64,000 nucleotides of DNA from Phialophora verrucosa (lineage: Eukaryota; Ascomycota; Eurotiomycetes; Chaetothyriales; Herpotrichiellaceae), in NCBI GenBank assembly GCA_002099365.1, contig MSED01000014.1, positions 1,240,001 through 1,304,000 on the forward strand, written 5' to 3'. This document shows positions 9,822-20,827 of the stretch, in pieces (position 1 is the stretch's first letter; every line of letters begins with the position of its first letter). The notes below the pieces were generated by a model. That model saw only the letters and a program-made list of their open reading frames with translations, ran no database searches and was not told where the DNA came from. The translations under genes and the position numbers were made by a program.

Positions 9822-12800
9822 GTCTAGCAGGACTGCTCAGAGGCTGGTAGATCGTGCTTCCGGCGGGTGAACCTAACAGAGGCTCGAAGAGTGTAGTGAG
9901 GACCAAAGTCTGCTAGAAGACGGGAAATGGGAGAGGTGCTGATGCGTATATATGGCAGGCAGTGGCGTCAGGGTGGACTTCCGGTCAGAGTTTGAGCCCT
10001 AGGTTTGGTGCAGATTGGCTTTGGCGAGCCTAGATATGGATCTGATTTGGTCCCTGCACGCCCTGGTTGCGGGCGCTCACTTTGCAAGTGGTTAGGTATG
10101 CCAAGCCCGATAGTGTGGGTGGGTAGCGGTGGGCGGAGACTGGATGACCGCGACAAGCACGTACCAGGGTGATGTGGGTTCGGCGGCCTGCAGGCTGCTA
10201 AGGGCTATCTTGCGAGAACGGGAGGTCGCTTGATGTCGTGATTAAATGAGAATACGGATGGCGACGGCGTCAGCGTTCTTGTGCGTCCGGTCTGTTTTCT
10301 TCTGCTGCGGTAACGAAGTGAAGGCACCGCAACTGTCTGTGCTCCTGCCCCGACAAGGCTACACAGGCATCGTAGGGCTGGACGCTCCTAGGTGATGCTA
10401 GGCTGCATCATACGGTAGCGGCCGTGGGGGAGTTTGCCCGAGGAGTTACGATGATGTTGTATTGAACAATATAAATAAAAAAGATGGGGGAAGGCGTGCA
10501 AGCCTCGAACACAGTTTCCGCCTTGCGAGACCTTCTGCGGCAGAAACAAGCGAGGGCCCACGCGGATGCTCCGTGAATCCTCAAACAAGCGAGATCTCGA
10601 CCAGCATGACATCGGTCAAGAGGCACACGAGGCATCAGAAGGGTTCGAGAAGATCCCCGACGCCGGGGTTGCTGCAGGACGGAGCGGAAGTTTTCATTGG
10701 AGCTGTGACGGGCGGCGCGATGGTGCAATCGAAGGCGTGCTCTCCACCATGGACTTCATTCTTCGATGGTGAGTTCGGGCTCATCGTCAGTCGCCATCAG
10801 TCTGTTCGATTTGCGCATCGGGAGCACGAGCAGCAAGCGTCTTGCAATGAGGCAAAGTTTCCAGGAAGAACCGATCAAGCACCCAGGCTTAGCACTTCCA
10901 AGCACGGTGGCTGCTGTCCCAGGAACGCTTCGCTGCCCAAGCACCAGAAGCAGTCTTGGAGGTGCTTGTCAATGGTCACACGCGATAGCCGAGACTGTGA
11001 TACAACCACGAACCACGTCTCCATGGCGCTTGCCGTTGACAGGGCCGTGGTTCGAGGGCGTGGCAGGCGCGACGCATTTCACGTTGCCGTTTTGTTTAAG
11101 TTTTGGAATGGGTCCTGACCATGTCGTCGGTGCTGAGGATATGATGGATGAGGGCGGCACAGGTCAACTGCTGATCCGCGGATCATGAGCGTCATTGCCA
11201 TTGCCGCTGGCGGGCTTTGGAGCCTTCCTCAAGCCCGCAAAACTCTACCACGAGCTTTCTGCACATCTTGCCCAGTGCGACGCAGTGGTGGGTCGCCATT
11301 CTCGCATGCACTGCGATTAAACGTGGTTAGGAGTGATACCGCGGACAAAGTGTGTGAGAGTTCTCTTACTCGAGCGAAATGGCGTGCTCGATCCTCAGTT
11401 TGCAAATGCGAGGCTTGACGTCTGTGCCGTCGAATCAGGGCCGCCTAGACTGCGACATGCCAGGTTCCTGGCTTGTCCATTTGTGGGATAGACATGCAGT
11501 TCAGAAAACGTCCAATCTCCCGTCCAATCACTTCAAGCCTCTCAGCCGGGTGGTGCCCGCTAATTGCTGATGCAATCTGCGCCATAATGATCCCATCCTC
11601 ACCTCCAGCGAGTGCGGACGCATCAGAGGTTCGCGCGCTCACCCTCCTTGCCGCGAAACTCTTATTTTTCTTTTACTCGTACACAAAGGAGGACGCCACA
11701 TCATTTTGAGAGAGAATTTCGACTTCCGATCAACAGAAACAAGTGTTCAAAAGCAAGCGCAGAGGTGGGGTGAGGTGAAGTCACTGTGAGCTGGAAGTGA
11801 GTGAACGTGGAGGAAAATACGTACATGGCCGATGAAGATTTCCATTTCGGTTGACCGCTTTTTGGCCAATACATGCCAAGGAAAGCATGGTGAACCCCGA
11901 ACATGCACTCCGGGCACAAGCCACCGGCACGCCTTACGCCATGTTCGTGTTGCCTGCTGTCGACTATGATACTAATCGCTTCGGCTTTTCTGCGTTGAGA
12001 AGTGTAACGGTTTACGCCCACATGCTCGTGCATCTAGAGCTCCTTGTTACGAGCACTACCGAAGACCGCCCGGGAGAACCTCCCAAAGGGCCAAAGTCTG
12101 TCCGTCGGGGCTTGCCCTGTGACGAGGGTAGGCCCTCCTCGACTTCCGTTCCTCTAATAATCTTGAAGGGGAGTAACGCACTGCGGTGGAACAGTGTCAC
12201 AGTGTTAGGGACTCCGTACCGGCGAGAAAGGTCCTTGATCCGATCTGATCTCCCGTACCCCACGCTCCCAGATGCACGAGCTTTCATTCGGAGTCAAGGA
12301 CAGATTCGCCGAGAGGATGCAAAATGAAGTCATGCGCTACTGTGCGATGGGCTTTGACTCCAGATTCCATTTCATAGAATAGTTCACACGTGCTCTGTTG
12401 TTGTGGCAGACACTTGGCGCATCAAGCAGTGAGTACCGCTCCGCTCTGCGCCCTAGGTCTGTACAGCATGTGATCTCCCCAGGCCTCGGCAGGTATTAGT
12501 CTTTCCCTGCTCACCACCCATTCCATGTCCCCGATTCTATCATGCATTGCAAGCAATTCTAAAACCTTGTGTACCTGATGAGATCCAAGGCGCACACCCC
12601 AGGTCCGGCCGCGGCCTCAGACGAAGCAGTTCCTTGCATCGCTCCGTCTTGCTCCGGTGAGACTCCAAGTGCGGCACGCCCCTCCACCGAAACGCCTATG
12701 TCGATCGACTGTCCTGTCCCATTTCATGCGCCATGCCATGCCCGTTGAATACTCCGGAATCGAATATCAAATGCAGGAATACCTCACGGTCGCTAATGCT

Positions 12801-12905
12801 TTGGAGTCGTCCGCTAGTTGCGGCGATCATCTCGCCTCATCTTCGGGAGCCTTCCGTCTAATCATCTCTGCGTGTCTCGTTCGCCACATCACCTGAGTCA
12901 TTCCT
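9822..12905. other. 3.1 kb region with no convincing gene
   Basis: This contains the promoter of the sulfate permease (left end) and the 3' flank of the DnaJ gene (right end). The longest open frame, 10462-11118 on the plus strand (218 codons), has no motif, a composition rich in Arg/Ser/Cys/His and rival frames on both strands, so I do not call it. A TACTCGTAC motif is at 11674-11682. No transposon remnants, terminal repeats or tRNA were seen. Confidence 0.5.
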
Positions 12906-14313
12906 TCACTGAGATGCGCATTGCACCCTCTCTGCGCCGGGCGGAATGCCATCTTCATCGTCATCGTCACCGGCGGCGCCACGAGCACGTGCGTGCTGGC
13001 GAGGGTCAACTTCTTCCAGGTCGAAGTCTTCAACCATGCCATCAACAGGCGGCAGCTTTTGTTGCATGCGAGGCGGTAGGACTTGCTCGAGAAGTGGGAG
13101 ATTCTGGGTGTTGATTGTAGTCTTGTCGGGAAACTTCACGTCGAACTGGATGTACAGGTTGCCGAAGTCATGGTGTCTTAGCGATGGCATTCCCTGACCC
13201 TTGATCACTTTGATAGCTCCTGGTGCGGGTTAGCTGGGGTAAGTCTTGGACCCAAAGAAACGAGCAAACTTACCGGGAGTGATAGGCTCGCCTGGGTAGA
13301 TGTTTACGGTCAACCACCGGTCATCAAGATGCTCGATGTAGATCTGACCGCCAGCCAACGCAGTCAACAGATCAATCTCGGCATGGTAGAAGAGATCATC
13401 GTCCTTTCGCTGGAATCGTGGATGGGGTTTCTGTTCAATTTCGAACACGACGTCTCCTGCGAGAACTCCGGGCATCTGATCACCCTCGCCGCGGAATTCG
13501 ATCTTGTGGCCGCTCTTGACACCACGATCGACGTGAACATGGAGGACCTTGCGCTCCACGACCGTCTTCTTGCCCATGCAGCGCTTGCATCTGTCTCGCT
13601 CGCGGATGGTCTCTCCCTCACCCTGGCAGTCGGGGCAGATTGTTTGGAAGCGCTGGATCATGGGTCCCATTTGTCTCATCATGGTCTTCATACCCGCACC
13701 ATTACAGCCTGCGCACGTTTTGACCGCGCCCTCCTTGCCGCCGCGCCCTTCACATTGCGGGCAAATGACAGACTTCTGAAGAGCTAGTTTTGAGATTTTG
13801 CCCTTGTAGATGTCCTCCAGCGACACTTTGTGGACGTGGTGGATAGTTCGTGCTTTCTTTGGGCCAGTGTCACGCATGCCACCCCCGAACATGCCTCCAA
13901 AGGACGAGCCGCCACCGAAGAATTGTGCAAACAGGTCTTCTGCAGCCATACCGCCGCCACCCATGCCTCCTTGTTCTAGTCCTTCCTCGCCATATTGATC
14001 GTAGAGAGATCGTTTCTGGGGGTCGGAAAGGACTTCGTATGCTTTGGAGAGGTCTTTGAACTTTTCGGCCGCGTCGGGGTTGTGTGCATTCTTGTCTGAG
14101 CGCGGTCAGAAACTTGTTGCACACAACATGGTCCACAACAGATGTCCTTACCAGGATGATGCTTGAGAGCGCCTTTCTTGTATGCCGTCTTCAGCTGAGC
14201 CTCTGTAGCCGTGACTTCAACCTGGATAAGTTAGTCGGCACCGTCTCAGCCTTGCGGAGAGAAAAGCCCTAACTTACCCCAAGAATGTCATAGTATTTCG
14301 TCTCCTTAACCAT
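12906..14313 (-). CDS. YDJ1: Type I DnaJ/Hsp40 co-chaperone, Ydj1/Mas5-like
   Basis: A 413-residue protein in four exons: 14278-14313, 14152-14221, 13274-14095 and 12906-13219; all junctions are GT-AG and in phase. Order: a J domain (KETKYYDILGV at the start, HPD motif), a Gly/Phe-rich linker (~65-105), a zinc region with four CxxCxGxG-type repeats (CPQCEGRG, CAGCNGAG, CPDCQGEG, CKRCMGKK), and the C-terminal substrate-binding domains. It ends in CASQ, a CaaX farnesylation box identical to that of yeast Ydj1, so it should associate with ER and mitochondrial surfaces and stimulate cytosolic Hsp70. Intron 2 splits the Asp codon of HPD. A spaced TTC array upstream may be a heat-shock element. Confidence 0.97.
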
Positions 14314-15259
14314 CTTGCTAGGATCTTTTGTCGATTGCGAGGATCAATAGTCTAAACCGACTTTGTTTGAATATACGAAGGTGGAGAGTGGAAAGATTTG
14401 TCCGTCAACGGAGGAAGAGAAAGTTGGAGGCGTGTTCCTCCGATCGAGGTGGAGAACAGAAGTGAAGGTGAAGTGTGAATGAGGTCGACAAGCGCTGGGT
14501 GAGTGGTTTAAGGCCAAGGACTGGTGCTGGTGCAGTGCTGAGCTCTGGGACTATAATTTATGAGTCTAGGTTCTGGCAAACACTGGCGATTTGCATTGTT
14601 TATCAGTCAGCGGCTCTCTGCACTCTCTTGTGAGGCAACGATAATCCCTGTGAAAAAGTGCATCACGGGCTTTTGCCAGGCGCTTCGATCAGATTCTGTA
14701 GGTTTCCTCCGGCTTTAGCGACAGATCTGCCCGAAGCCGATTCGCAAGCCGCGGAATCTATTATTTTCTCGGCCGATTATTCGCTGGCACAACCCCGTCT
14801 TTCTCCACTAATATTATGAACAGAAAGTGTTCTTCTGCTCCCTACAGTCACTTATCATCCCGAATCAGCGAAAATATGAGCATAAGTAGCCAGCTGCTTA
14901 AACAAATAAGTAGCCTTTGGACGATAGATATGCCACCAGACACATGAACCCCAACTCTATGGAAATAATATTATTCATCTACCGCCGCCACCTTTTTTTT
15001 GGGAGTGAGCGCCCGGTGAAAGGGATCCGGTGCGTCGGAAGTTCTGTCTCAAGCTAAACACTATGTGCAGCCTTGGGCCATAAGGCGGATAGTGGGTATG
15101 GGGCTGAGCAGCCGTCAACACAGCCGCTACAAATGCCCTCTTTCTCATCTACGGTATGAGAATCTGAGTATTCGAGAATGAGCAGTGTATCGTTTCCTAA
15201 TGTGCATCTCTAAAATTTGGTCTGACACATAAAGCGTGAAGCTCGACCACGAGCGCCGC
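14314..15259. other. Upstream region of the DnaJ gene / 3' flank of the Rmt2 gene
   Basis: No coding signal in either strand. The right part is A/T-richer than its surroundings. It includes a possible heat-shock element at 14684-14706, described separately. Confidence 0.5.
14684..14706. promoter_or_regulatory. Possible step-type heat-shock element upstream of YDJ1
   Basis: Three TTC triplets lie exactly 10 bp apart (14684-14686, 14694-14696, 14704-14706), the geometry described for step-type Hsf1 sites. The array is about 370-390 bp upstream of the DnaJ start codon. Three spaced triplets can occur by chance in a region this long, so this is a weak call. Confidence 0.25.
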
Positions 15260-16453
15260 TCACTTGCTGAACGTGTTCACAGGCAACCGATAAACGTCAA
15301 TCGTCCAGTACGGCCGCCTCGTCCCCTCCCACTCCTTGCTCCCATGCAAGCCTGCGGGAACGTCTATATCCTCCCACCTGGTCTCAAACCCGGCTTCGCG
15401 GAGATCAATCTCAGCGACCTTGGTGTACACATCATAACAGATTTGTCTATCCGCACCAAGCCCGTTGTACCAGCCGAACCTCCCCTCGGGAGTAAGTAAC
15501 TGAACGACATACTCCGAAAAGAATTCCTTCAGCGCCGCATAATTTTCCGCAAAAGTGTCATAGTAAATGGCGTCTAGTTGCATGCCCTCCTCCACCAACT
15601 TCGGCAGCACATCCTGCCATCGGCCTTCATGAATGATAACACCAGGCCTATCGTACCATCCCTGCTCGCGCAATTGGGCATGAACCTGCGGATGCGCCTC
15701 GACGATATGATGCTCGGCGGGTTCGTGGGTTTGGATGGCCGTGTCGACGATGCCCATCCCGTGGCCAACGTTCATCACCCGGAGCCCCTTCTTGGGTATC
15801 AATGTCTCGGCATGCCGCTGCATGATTTCAGATTCCCAGCTCATCATAACTGCATTGTCGCTATCGTCCAGGAGAATCCCAGGCTTATACCGCAGCTGAC
15901 TCTTCAGATAAGCGTGGTTGTCCAGCGAGACGTCATCCAGGACCTTTGGCTCGACAACCTGTTCGACTGCTTTGGCGTCTTCGGACGAGAGTTTTTGTTT
16001 CTTGACAGCCGGTTGGTCGCCATTGGTCTCTTCGTCTTCGTCTTCTTCTCCGTCGTCGTCGCCCAAGCCAAGCGCCTCCATCTTCGCGAAGAGGAGTTCG
16101 GCTCGCACTCCAGCCTCGACCATCATCTCGTAGATCTTGCTCTGTCCCAACCGCAGCGCCACGCACCCGGGCGTTTCGTCCTCACGATTCAGGTCGTTCC
16201 ATATTGCGCCGTTTTCGAGGAGTAATTCAATTGTCTTGATCGCGTTGTCGTCCGCCTCATTTCCATTCTCGACTTTCCCGCATGATGCGATTGCTGCGTG
16301 CAACGGCGAGGACGCAACTTGTGCAGTAGGATCTTGTACGTTGGCAGATCCGTTCTTCAGAAGGATCTGAAGAGCGGACACGTCATGGCGCTCTGCCGCG
16401 GAGATTATGCGTTTGGCGAGGAGGATATCTTCGTCTGACGCTTGTTCGGCCAT
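15260..16453 (-). CDS. RMT2: Protein arginine N-methyltransferase 2 (delta-N-methylation)
   Basis: A single-exon 397-residue protein. The N-terminal ~110 residues carry ankyrin-like repeats (ALQILLKNGSANVQD, SPLHAAIASCG, TIELLLENGAIWND). An acidic linker (GDDDGEEDEDEE) follows, then a class I SAM-dependent methyltransferase: the SAM loop is LRVMNVGHGMGIVD, followed by HHIVEAHPQVHAQLREQGW, the DAIYYDTFAENY strand and GRFGWYNGLGADRQICYDVY. This is the RMT2 family, related to guanidinoacetate methyltransferase. In yeast it delta-methylates an Arg of ribosomal protein L12. Length matches the family. The ORF begins directly at MAEQASDEDILLAKR with no upstream in-frame alternative that looks better. 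Confidence 0.95.
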   Translation of the reverse strand: MAEQASDEDILLAKRIISAAERHDVSALQILLKNGSANVQDPTAQVASSPLHAAIASCGKVENGNEADDNAIKTIELLLENGAIWNDLNREDETPGCVALRLGQSKIYEMMVEAGVRAELLFAKMEALGLGDDDGEEDEDEETNGDQPAVKKQKLSSEDAKAVEQVVEPKVLDDVSLDNHAYLKSQLRYKPGILLDDSDNAVMMSWESEIMQRHAETLIPKKGLRVMNVGHGMGIVDTAIQTHEPAEHHIVEAHPQVHAQLREQGWYDRPGVIIHEGRWQDVLPKLVEEGMQLDAIYYDTFAENYAALKEFFSEYVVQLLTPEGRFGWYNGLGADRQICYDVYTKVAEIDLREAGFETRWEDIDVPAGLHGSKEWEGTRRPYWTIDVYRLPVNTFSK

Positions 16454-16843
16454 GCTTGGTTTGCGTTTTCTTTTTACTGCGGAGGCGAGGCATTGCTGAT
16501 GTGCGGAGGGGAGATTTTTTGTGCAGAGGGGTGACGACTCGATAAGATTAGATTAGATTAGATACTGCAAAACAGCACGTGTGTTAAATAGTATGGACAG
16601 TTGGGTTTGTGCCAATGCTTTCTATGACACTTCTTCAAGTCTCTGTGACCGAACCAGAACAGGAGGTGTTCCGCAAAAGGTCGGACCTAAGTTCAAGAAC
16701 CATTTCCTCGGCCTCAACGTCACGGCATATCGGCATCGCGCACATCTTGGTGTGGAAACGGTCCAGCTGCCAATTTGCCATGTTTGGTGGGAGCCCGATA
16801 TCTCATATCCAGCTCATTGCCTCTGGTCTCACGAAATGATCCA
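16454..16843. other. Rmt2 promoter / P450 3' flank
   Basis: No gene seen. A short tandem array of GATTA units (about 16541-16564) sits about 100 bp upstream of the Rmt2 start codon. Confidence 0.5.
16541..16564. repeat. Short GATTA tandem repeat
   Basis: A near-perfect run of five-base units (GATAA, three GATTA, then GATA). Its core is also GATA-like, and fungal GATA factors bind HGATAR, but there is no other support for function. Confidence 0.7.
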
Positions 16844-18564
16844 TCACACATGCCTAAACCTCAAATCCAACCGATTCCTCCTTGGCTTTGTGGTATAAGC
16901 GTCCACCTCTTCGATGCCCTCATCATCCACAATCTCCGTCCTCCAGTTCGAATAAATGCTCGTCACCAAAAGTTTAATTTCTTGCGTTGCTAGGTGACTG
17001 CCAATGCACATGCGTCCACCGCTCCCGAAAGCCCAGAACCAGCGATGCATCTCCCTGAGTTGCTCCTCAGAGGTGTGACTTGGAAGCCAGCGCTCAGGAA
17101 GGAAGGTTTCCGGATTGGGAAAGACGACGGGGTTGCGGTGAAGAGTGTACGGCATGGAGGAGACGCGGACCCCACCGGGGATGTTGCTGTATGGACCTAA
17201 TGTGCTTCCGCCAGGGACGTTCGGGGAGATTCGTGGTTCGATACCCGGAATGGGGGCGTGGAGACGCAGTGTTTCCATAACGATGGCGTGCAGTAGCGGA
17301 AGGGCATCTATCTGCTTGGGGTCGGGTAGCTGGAAGTCCTTGGCTGGATCGCAGCCGGCGGGTAGTGGCCACTTGATTGGTGGAGTCAGGTTGAGCACTT
17401 CCTGTCGGAGTTGGTCTTGGAGGGAAGGGTTTTTGCTCATTTCCCAGGACAGGTAAGTTAGTGCGATGGCGGAGGTTTCGTGCCCGGCGCCGACTTGGTC
17501 GAGCATCTCGCTGTAAATCTCGGCGGTGGTGGTATCACTGCCGCTGGGGTGTAGATTCTCGTGTCGAGTGGTGGGGAGGGTGACTTCCCCTACTGCTTTG
17601 CCAGCATTTGGGTCCTTTTCGCGCAGTTTTGTGATACCCGTCTTGAATTGCTTGTAGACGATCGGATCGTCGCCGGGGTATGTCGATGCATTGTCCTCGC
17701 TTTCGGACAGATGTTTGTCGGCCGCGCGACACATGCCGGCGTTCCAATCTTCCAGCAAAACATTCGCCTGGTCGACAAAATACGGCACGACTTGCAGTCC
17801 GAGACTCCGGGTCAGCTTCTTCAGCGATGGTGCTTCAGCCGAAAAGAATTCATAGTCCCTCCTGCAATGGTACTGGTGGAGGATGTGTCGTCTCTGGGCC
17901 ACGTTCTGGATGAAGTTCGTCCCGGCAGACAGGCCAAACTGGTAAGCGGACATAAAATCCATTGCAATGGCGTTATGCATGTCGTGGACATCTGCCGGTT
18001 CACCCGTTTCGGACAGTTTCTGGAGCAGAGGGAGAATTCGAGTAGAGAATAGAGCATGCGAATTGGCGGCGACCTGTGGGGACGAGGCAATGTAGGTTTT
18101 CGAATAAACGTTGGCCATGGTGCGTTTCTTCTGGGAATGAGGTCCGTGGTGTATTGTTGAGAACATGTTCATGACACTGTTGCGCTCATTAACCAACGTA
18201 TCGAGGCCGAGGCGATCAGGTCGACTCACCCATATGAGCCAAACCGCTGAGGGTACCATGCATGCTTCTCCCACCCACCAGCGTAGACGGTCTTGATGCC
18301 ATTCTCGACGCAATTGACGCTCAACTCGTTTGCCCCCATCCGCACAACGGTGCCATGTTTCAGGTGTGCTGCGTATGTGACGGCATTGTTTCTTTCCATG
18401 TATCGCTGATAGGTGATCCATAGGTCGCCAAAGATTGGAATCGACCAGTGAGCGGAGGGGATGTGTTTCAGCGGATGGAACAGCAGAGGGCGGACAATGA
18501 ATCTGTACACGCACAATACAGCCAAGGAGCTGAATGCGAGCAACGGGAAGATTGGGAGCACCAT
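16844..18564 (-). CDS. Cytochrome P450 monooxygenase
   Basis: A 555-residue protein in two exons (18230-18564 and 16844-18176) with a 53-nt intron, GTGAGT to ACAG. An N-terminal membrane anchor (LLAFSSLAVLCVYRFIVRPLLF) is followed by the proline-rich hinge HIPSAHW. The I-helix oxygen-activation motif is AGHETS, the ExxR motif is ETLR, the PERW-type motif is FLPERWLPS, and the haem loop is FGSGGRMCIG with the cysteine ligand. All canonical P450 elements are therefore present and the enzyme looks functional. It would sit on the ER. The CYP family and substrate cannot be fixed by eye. No other biosynthetic gene is adjacent, so cluster membership is unlikely. An open frame running on past 18564 is out of phase and not used. 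Confidence 0.93.
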
Positions 18565-19100
18565 TGTCGCTGGCTGCTGATAGTAAAGCCAGTATACCTC
18601 TATCTGGCAACCTCTCTTGCAATACTTTCCGCCGGTGCTGAGGGGCCCTCCAACTCGATGGATTGATGGAAGTTAACAACGATCTCCCGGGCACTTATGT
18701 TGAAAACCCGAGATCCGACTATCATGATAGCTATATCTCCTTCGACGATTCTGTCACACGGAGATGTGAGCGGCATCAGTCATAAATAAACCGACCCAAA
18801 CCCCTAATGTTAAGAGTAGACGAGCAAGATAGGATCAGCCTTCCATTAGGGAGGTTGCCCACAACGTTGCCAGCCGGCAGTCGCACAAGTCCGTATGCAG
18901 GACATATTCATCCCGGGAAGGTTATTGGTTCGCGTGGCAGCGACAAATACGTCCTGATGCTCGTAGGAGAAGCAAGGACGAGGCTCAAGACAGATGTTGA
19001 TGCGGTATCGAGGTGCCATGTGAACAATAGACAGCATGGTAAACTTCGCTTGGTCAATACGACGAGCACAATCAACCGACTTCACAGTAATTTGCAGTGT
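18565..19100. other. P450 promoter and Sde2 3' flank
   Basis: No coding signal; ORFs on either strand are short and motif-free. Confidence 0.5.
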
Positions 19101-20120
19101 CTATCTGGTCGTCGCATCCTTGTGTTTGCCCTTCCCCTCGCCGGCTGCCGGCTCCTCATCGCTACTGCTAGAGAAGTCGTCTTCATCGTCAAAGCCCGCA
19201 AACCGTCGAACAGGCGGCTTGGATTTCGGAAGCAAATGAGCGGGGATCTTTAGCCGATTCTCGAGGACCCAGATCGCATCGGCATCGCCAGCTTCTGCTT
19301 CTGCTCTGAGCATAGACATCTCTTCCTTCTCTAGCTCCATCAGGGCCTCATCCCCACTGTCGTCTTCGCTAGCAGCAGCAGCAGACCCTCCACTCCCGCT
19401 GCTCTCACCTTCTTCCTCTGGAGACGGCTGAGCTTTCCCTTCCTCTTGCTCGGCCATCATGGCCATTTTGACAGCGTTTCGCACATTTTCTCCCACTTCC
19501 TCTTTCGTCTCAACCCATTCGTCACTAAGTCCCTTGCGGCGACCATCTTGGCCCTTACCAGCACGCATATCAGCTTCCCTCTGCTCTGCTAGTTCGATGA
19601 CTTGTTCCCATCTTTTGCGTCTTTCTTCCTTCTCTTTCCTCTCCATTTCCGGCCTGGTCGCCAGATATGTAGCCAGGTTCTTTGCTTCCGTTATGGTTCG
19701 GAGCCGTCGGCCATCCAAGTTGCGCGCACTTCCGGTGGCAAGTTCGGCATTCTGGCGCTTCTTACGTGACGACATACGACCTCCAGCCGCTCTGAGTTGA
19801 GACCCGAACCCGCCTTTGCCCCCCACCAGCGGTGCGGACAAGCGGATGGGGAGAAACCAGCTGTTCCCATCCTGCCGACATGAGGAAGAAGTGCTCAGGT
19901 CACTGAGAGTGATCGTAGACGAGGAGTATATGGGTCGATTCGAGGCAGAGGTTAGGATCAGACGGCGGGGTGACTGTAGTAGCCTGCGCGGCAACAGCTC
20001 TGCGACAGTGGCTAACAGTTCCTCGGTAGTTGTAGAAGCCGGTATGGGCAGACAAAGTGTAGGAGGAAGCGACAAGCCCGGGAAGGAGTCCAGCAGGACG
20101 TTGACGACGGGCGCCATCAT
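19101..20120 (-). CDS. SDE2: Ubiquitin-fold splicing/silencing factor Sde2
   Basis: A single-exon protein of 339 residues if it starts at the first Met of MMAPVVNVLLDSF (the second Met is 3 bases later). Residues 1 to ~101 form a ubiquitin-like domain ending in LVGG, immediately followed by KGGFGSQLRAAGGRMSS, the hallmark of Sde2. In fission yeast, deubiquitinating proteases cut after this Gly-Gly; the released Lys-starting C-terminal part joins the spliceosome and promotes splicing of selected introns, telomeric silencing and genome stability. The conserved NLDGRRLRTITEAKNLATYL block follows, then a charged, acidic C-terminal half. The upstream in-frame 41 codons to 20243 are Cys/Ser-rich and unlike the family, so I exclude them. 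Confidence 0.9.
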   Translation of the reverse strand: MMAPVVNVLLDSFPGLSLPPTLCLPIPASTTTEELLATVAELLPRRLLQSPRRLILTSASNRPIYSSSTITLSDLSTSSSCRQDGNSWFLPIRLSAPLVGGKGGFGSQLRAAGGRMSSRKKRQNAELATGSARNLDGRRLRTITEAKNLATYLATRPEMERKEKEERRKRWEQVIELAEQREADMRAGKGQDGRRKGLSDEWVETKEEVGENVRNAVKMAMMAEQEEGKAQPSPEEEGESSGSGGSAAAASEDDSGDEALMELEKEEMSMLRAEAEAGDADAIWVLENRLKIPAHLLPKSKPPVRRFAGFDDEDDFSSSSDEEPAAGEGKGKHKDATTR

Positions 20121-20827
20121 GTGCCGAGAGCGGCAAGAACTATCCGTCGCAATGATCAGAGAAGGATCCAAAGGACAGAGATGCGAGTGCTGAAACTCTG
20201 TCTGCAGAATCGTGTTGGTGGCTTGGTTTGAGACGAGGCACATGCGACCGTTTGAAATTATCGCAAATCAGAGTGTCACGATGTGGTTGCTGATGACGGG
20301 GTTCCTTGCAGCCAGCAGTGCAGCCAAGGTCGAGCGCAGGCGTAGGCTTCTAGCTGCATTAGGCGGTAGGTCGCCCACTAAAGACCCCCGGACTGGGAAA
20401 TTTAGGCGGCTAGGGGTGAAAACCGTTTAGCGGCCACAGCCGGGGAGACGCACCGTGGATCAGGCCTCGTCCTCTAATCGGCCGCCAACTTCTCAAACCT
20501 TTAGAAACTTCTTTTCAAGTGAACGCGTCGCAAGAGACAGTGAATGATTGATAATCGCTCCTCCTCACTGAACACAACACGATCGGCCCTCGAATAATCG
20601 CCATGATACTATCCACCTGCAGAACTCGTTCGTGAGACTGTCGTTTACTTCGCCGGCTCATGAATATCCACGAGAAAAGGCACGACCGAGCACGCGCATT
20701 GGCCCCTGGACACGATCCACAGATCATCGCGAGGCCACGGCCACGGCCAGCGTGAGATCCGACAGGGACATTATCCTCGCGACAGACCTTCTCTCGACGC
20801 AAAGCGGAATCCGACTTTCTCATTAAT
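20121..20827. other. Divergent promoter between Sde2 and the DOCK gene
   Basis: About 0.7 kb shared by two divergent genes. I see no coding signal and no clear TATA box. Confidence 0.5.

Noticed and set aside
10462..11118. 218-codon open frame in the region between permease and DnaJ gene
   Set aside because: No domain, no splice-consistent neighbours, and competing frames on both strands; composition is typical of chance GC-rich ORFs.
5190..18564. Secondary-metabolite cluster (acetyltransferase, permease, P450)
   Set aside because: The genes are separated by housekeeping genes (DnaJ, Rmt2) and there is no backbone synthase.
18565..18694. N-terminal extension of the P450 open frame giving a 616-codon protein
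   Set aside because: This part is in a different phase from the membrane-anchor exon; using the GTGAGT...ACAG intron at 18177-18229 restores a proper P450 N-terminus from 18564.
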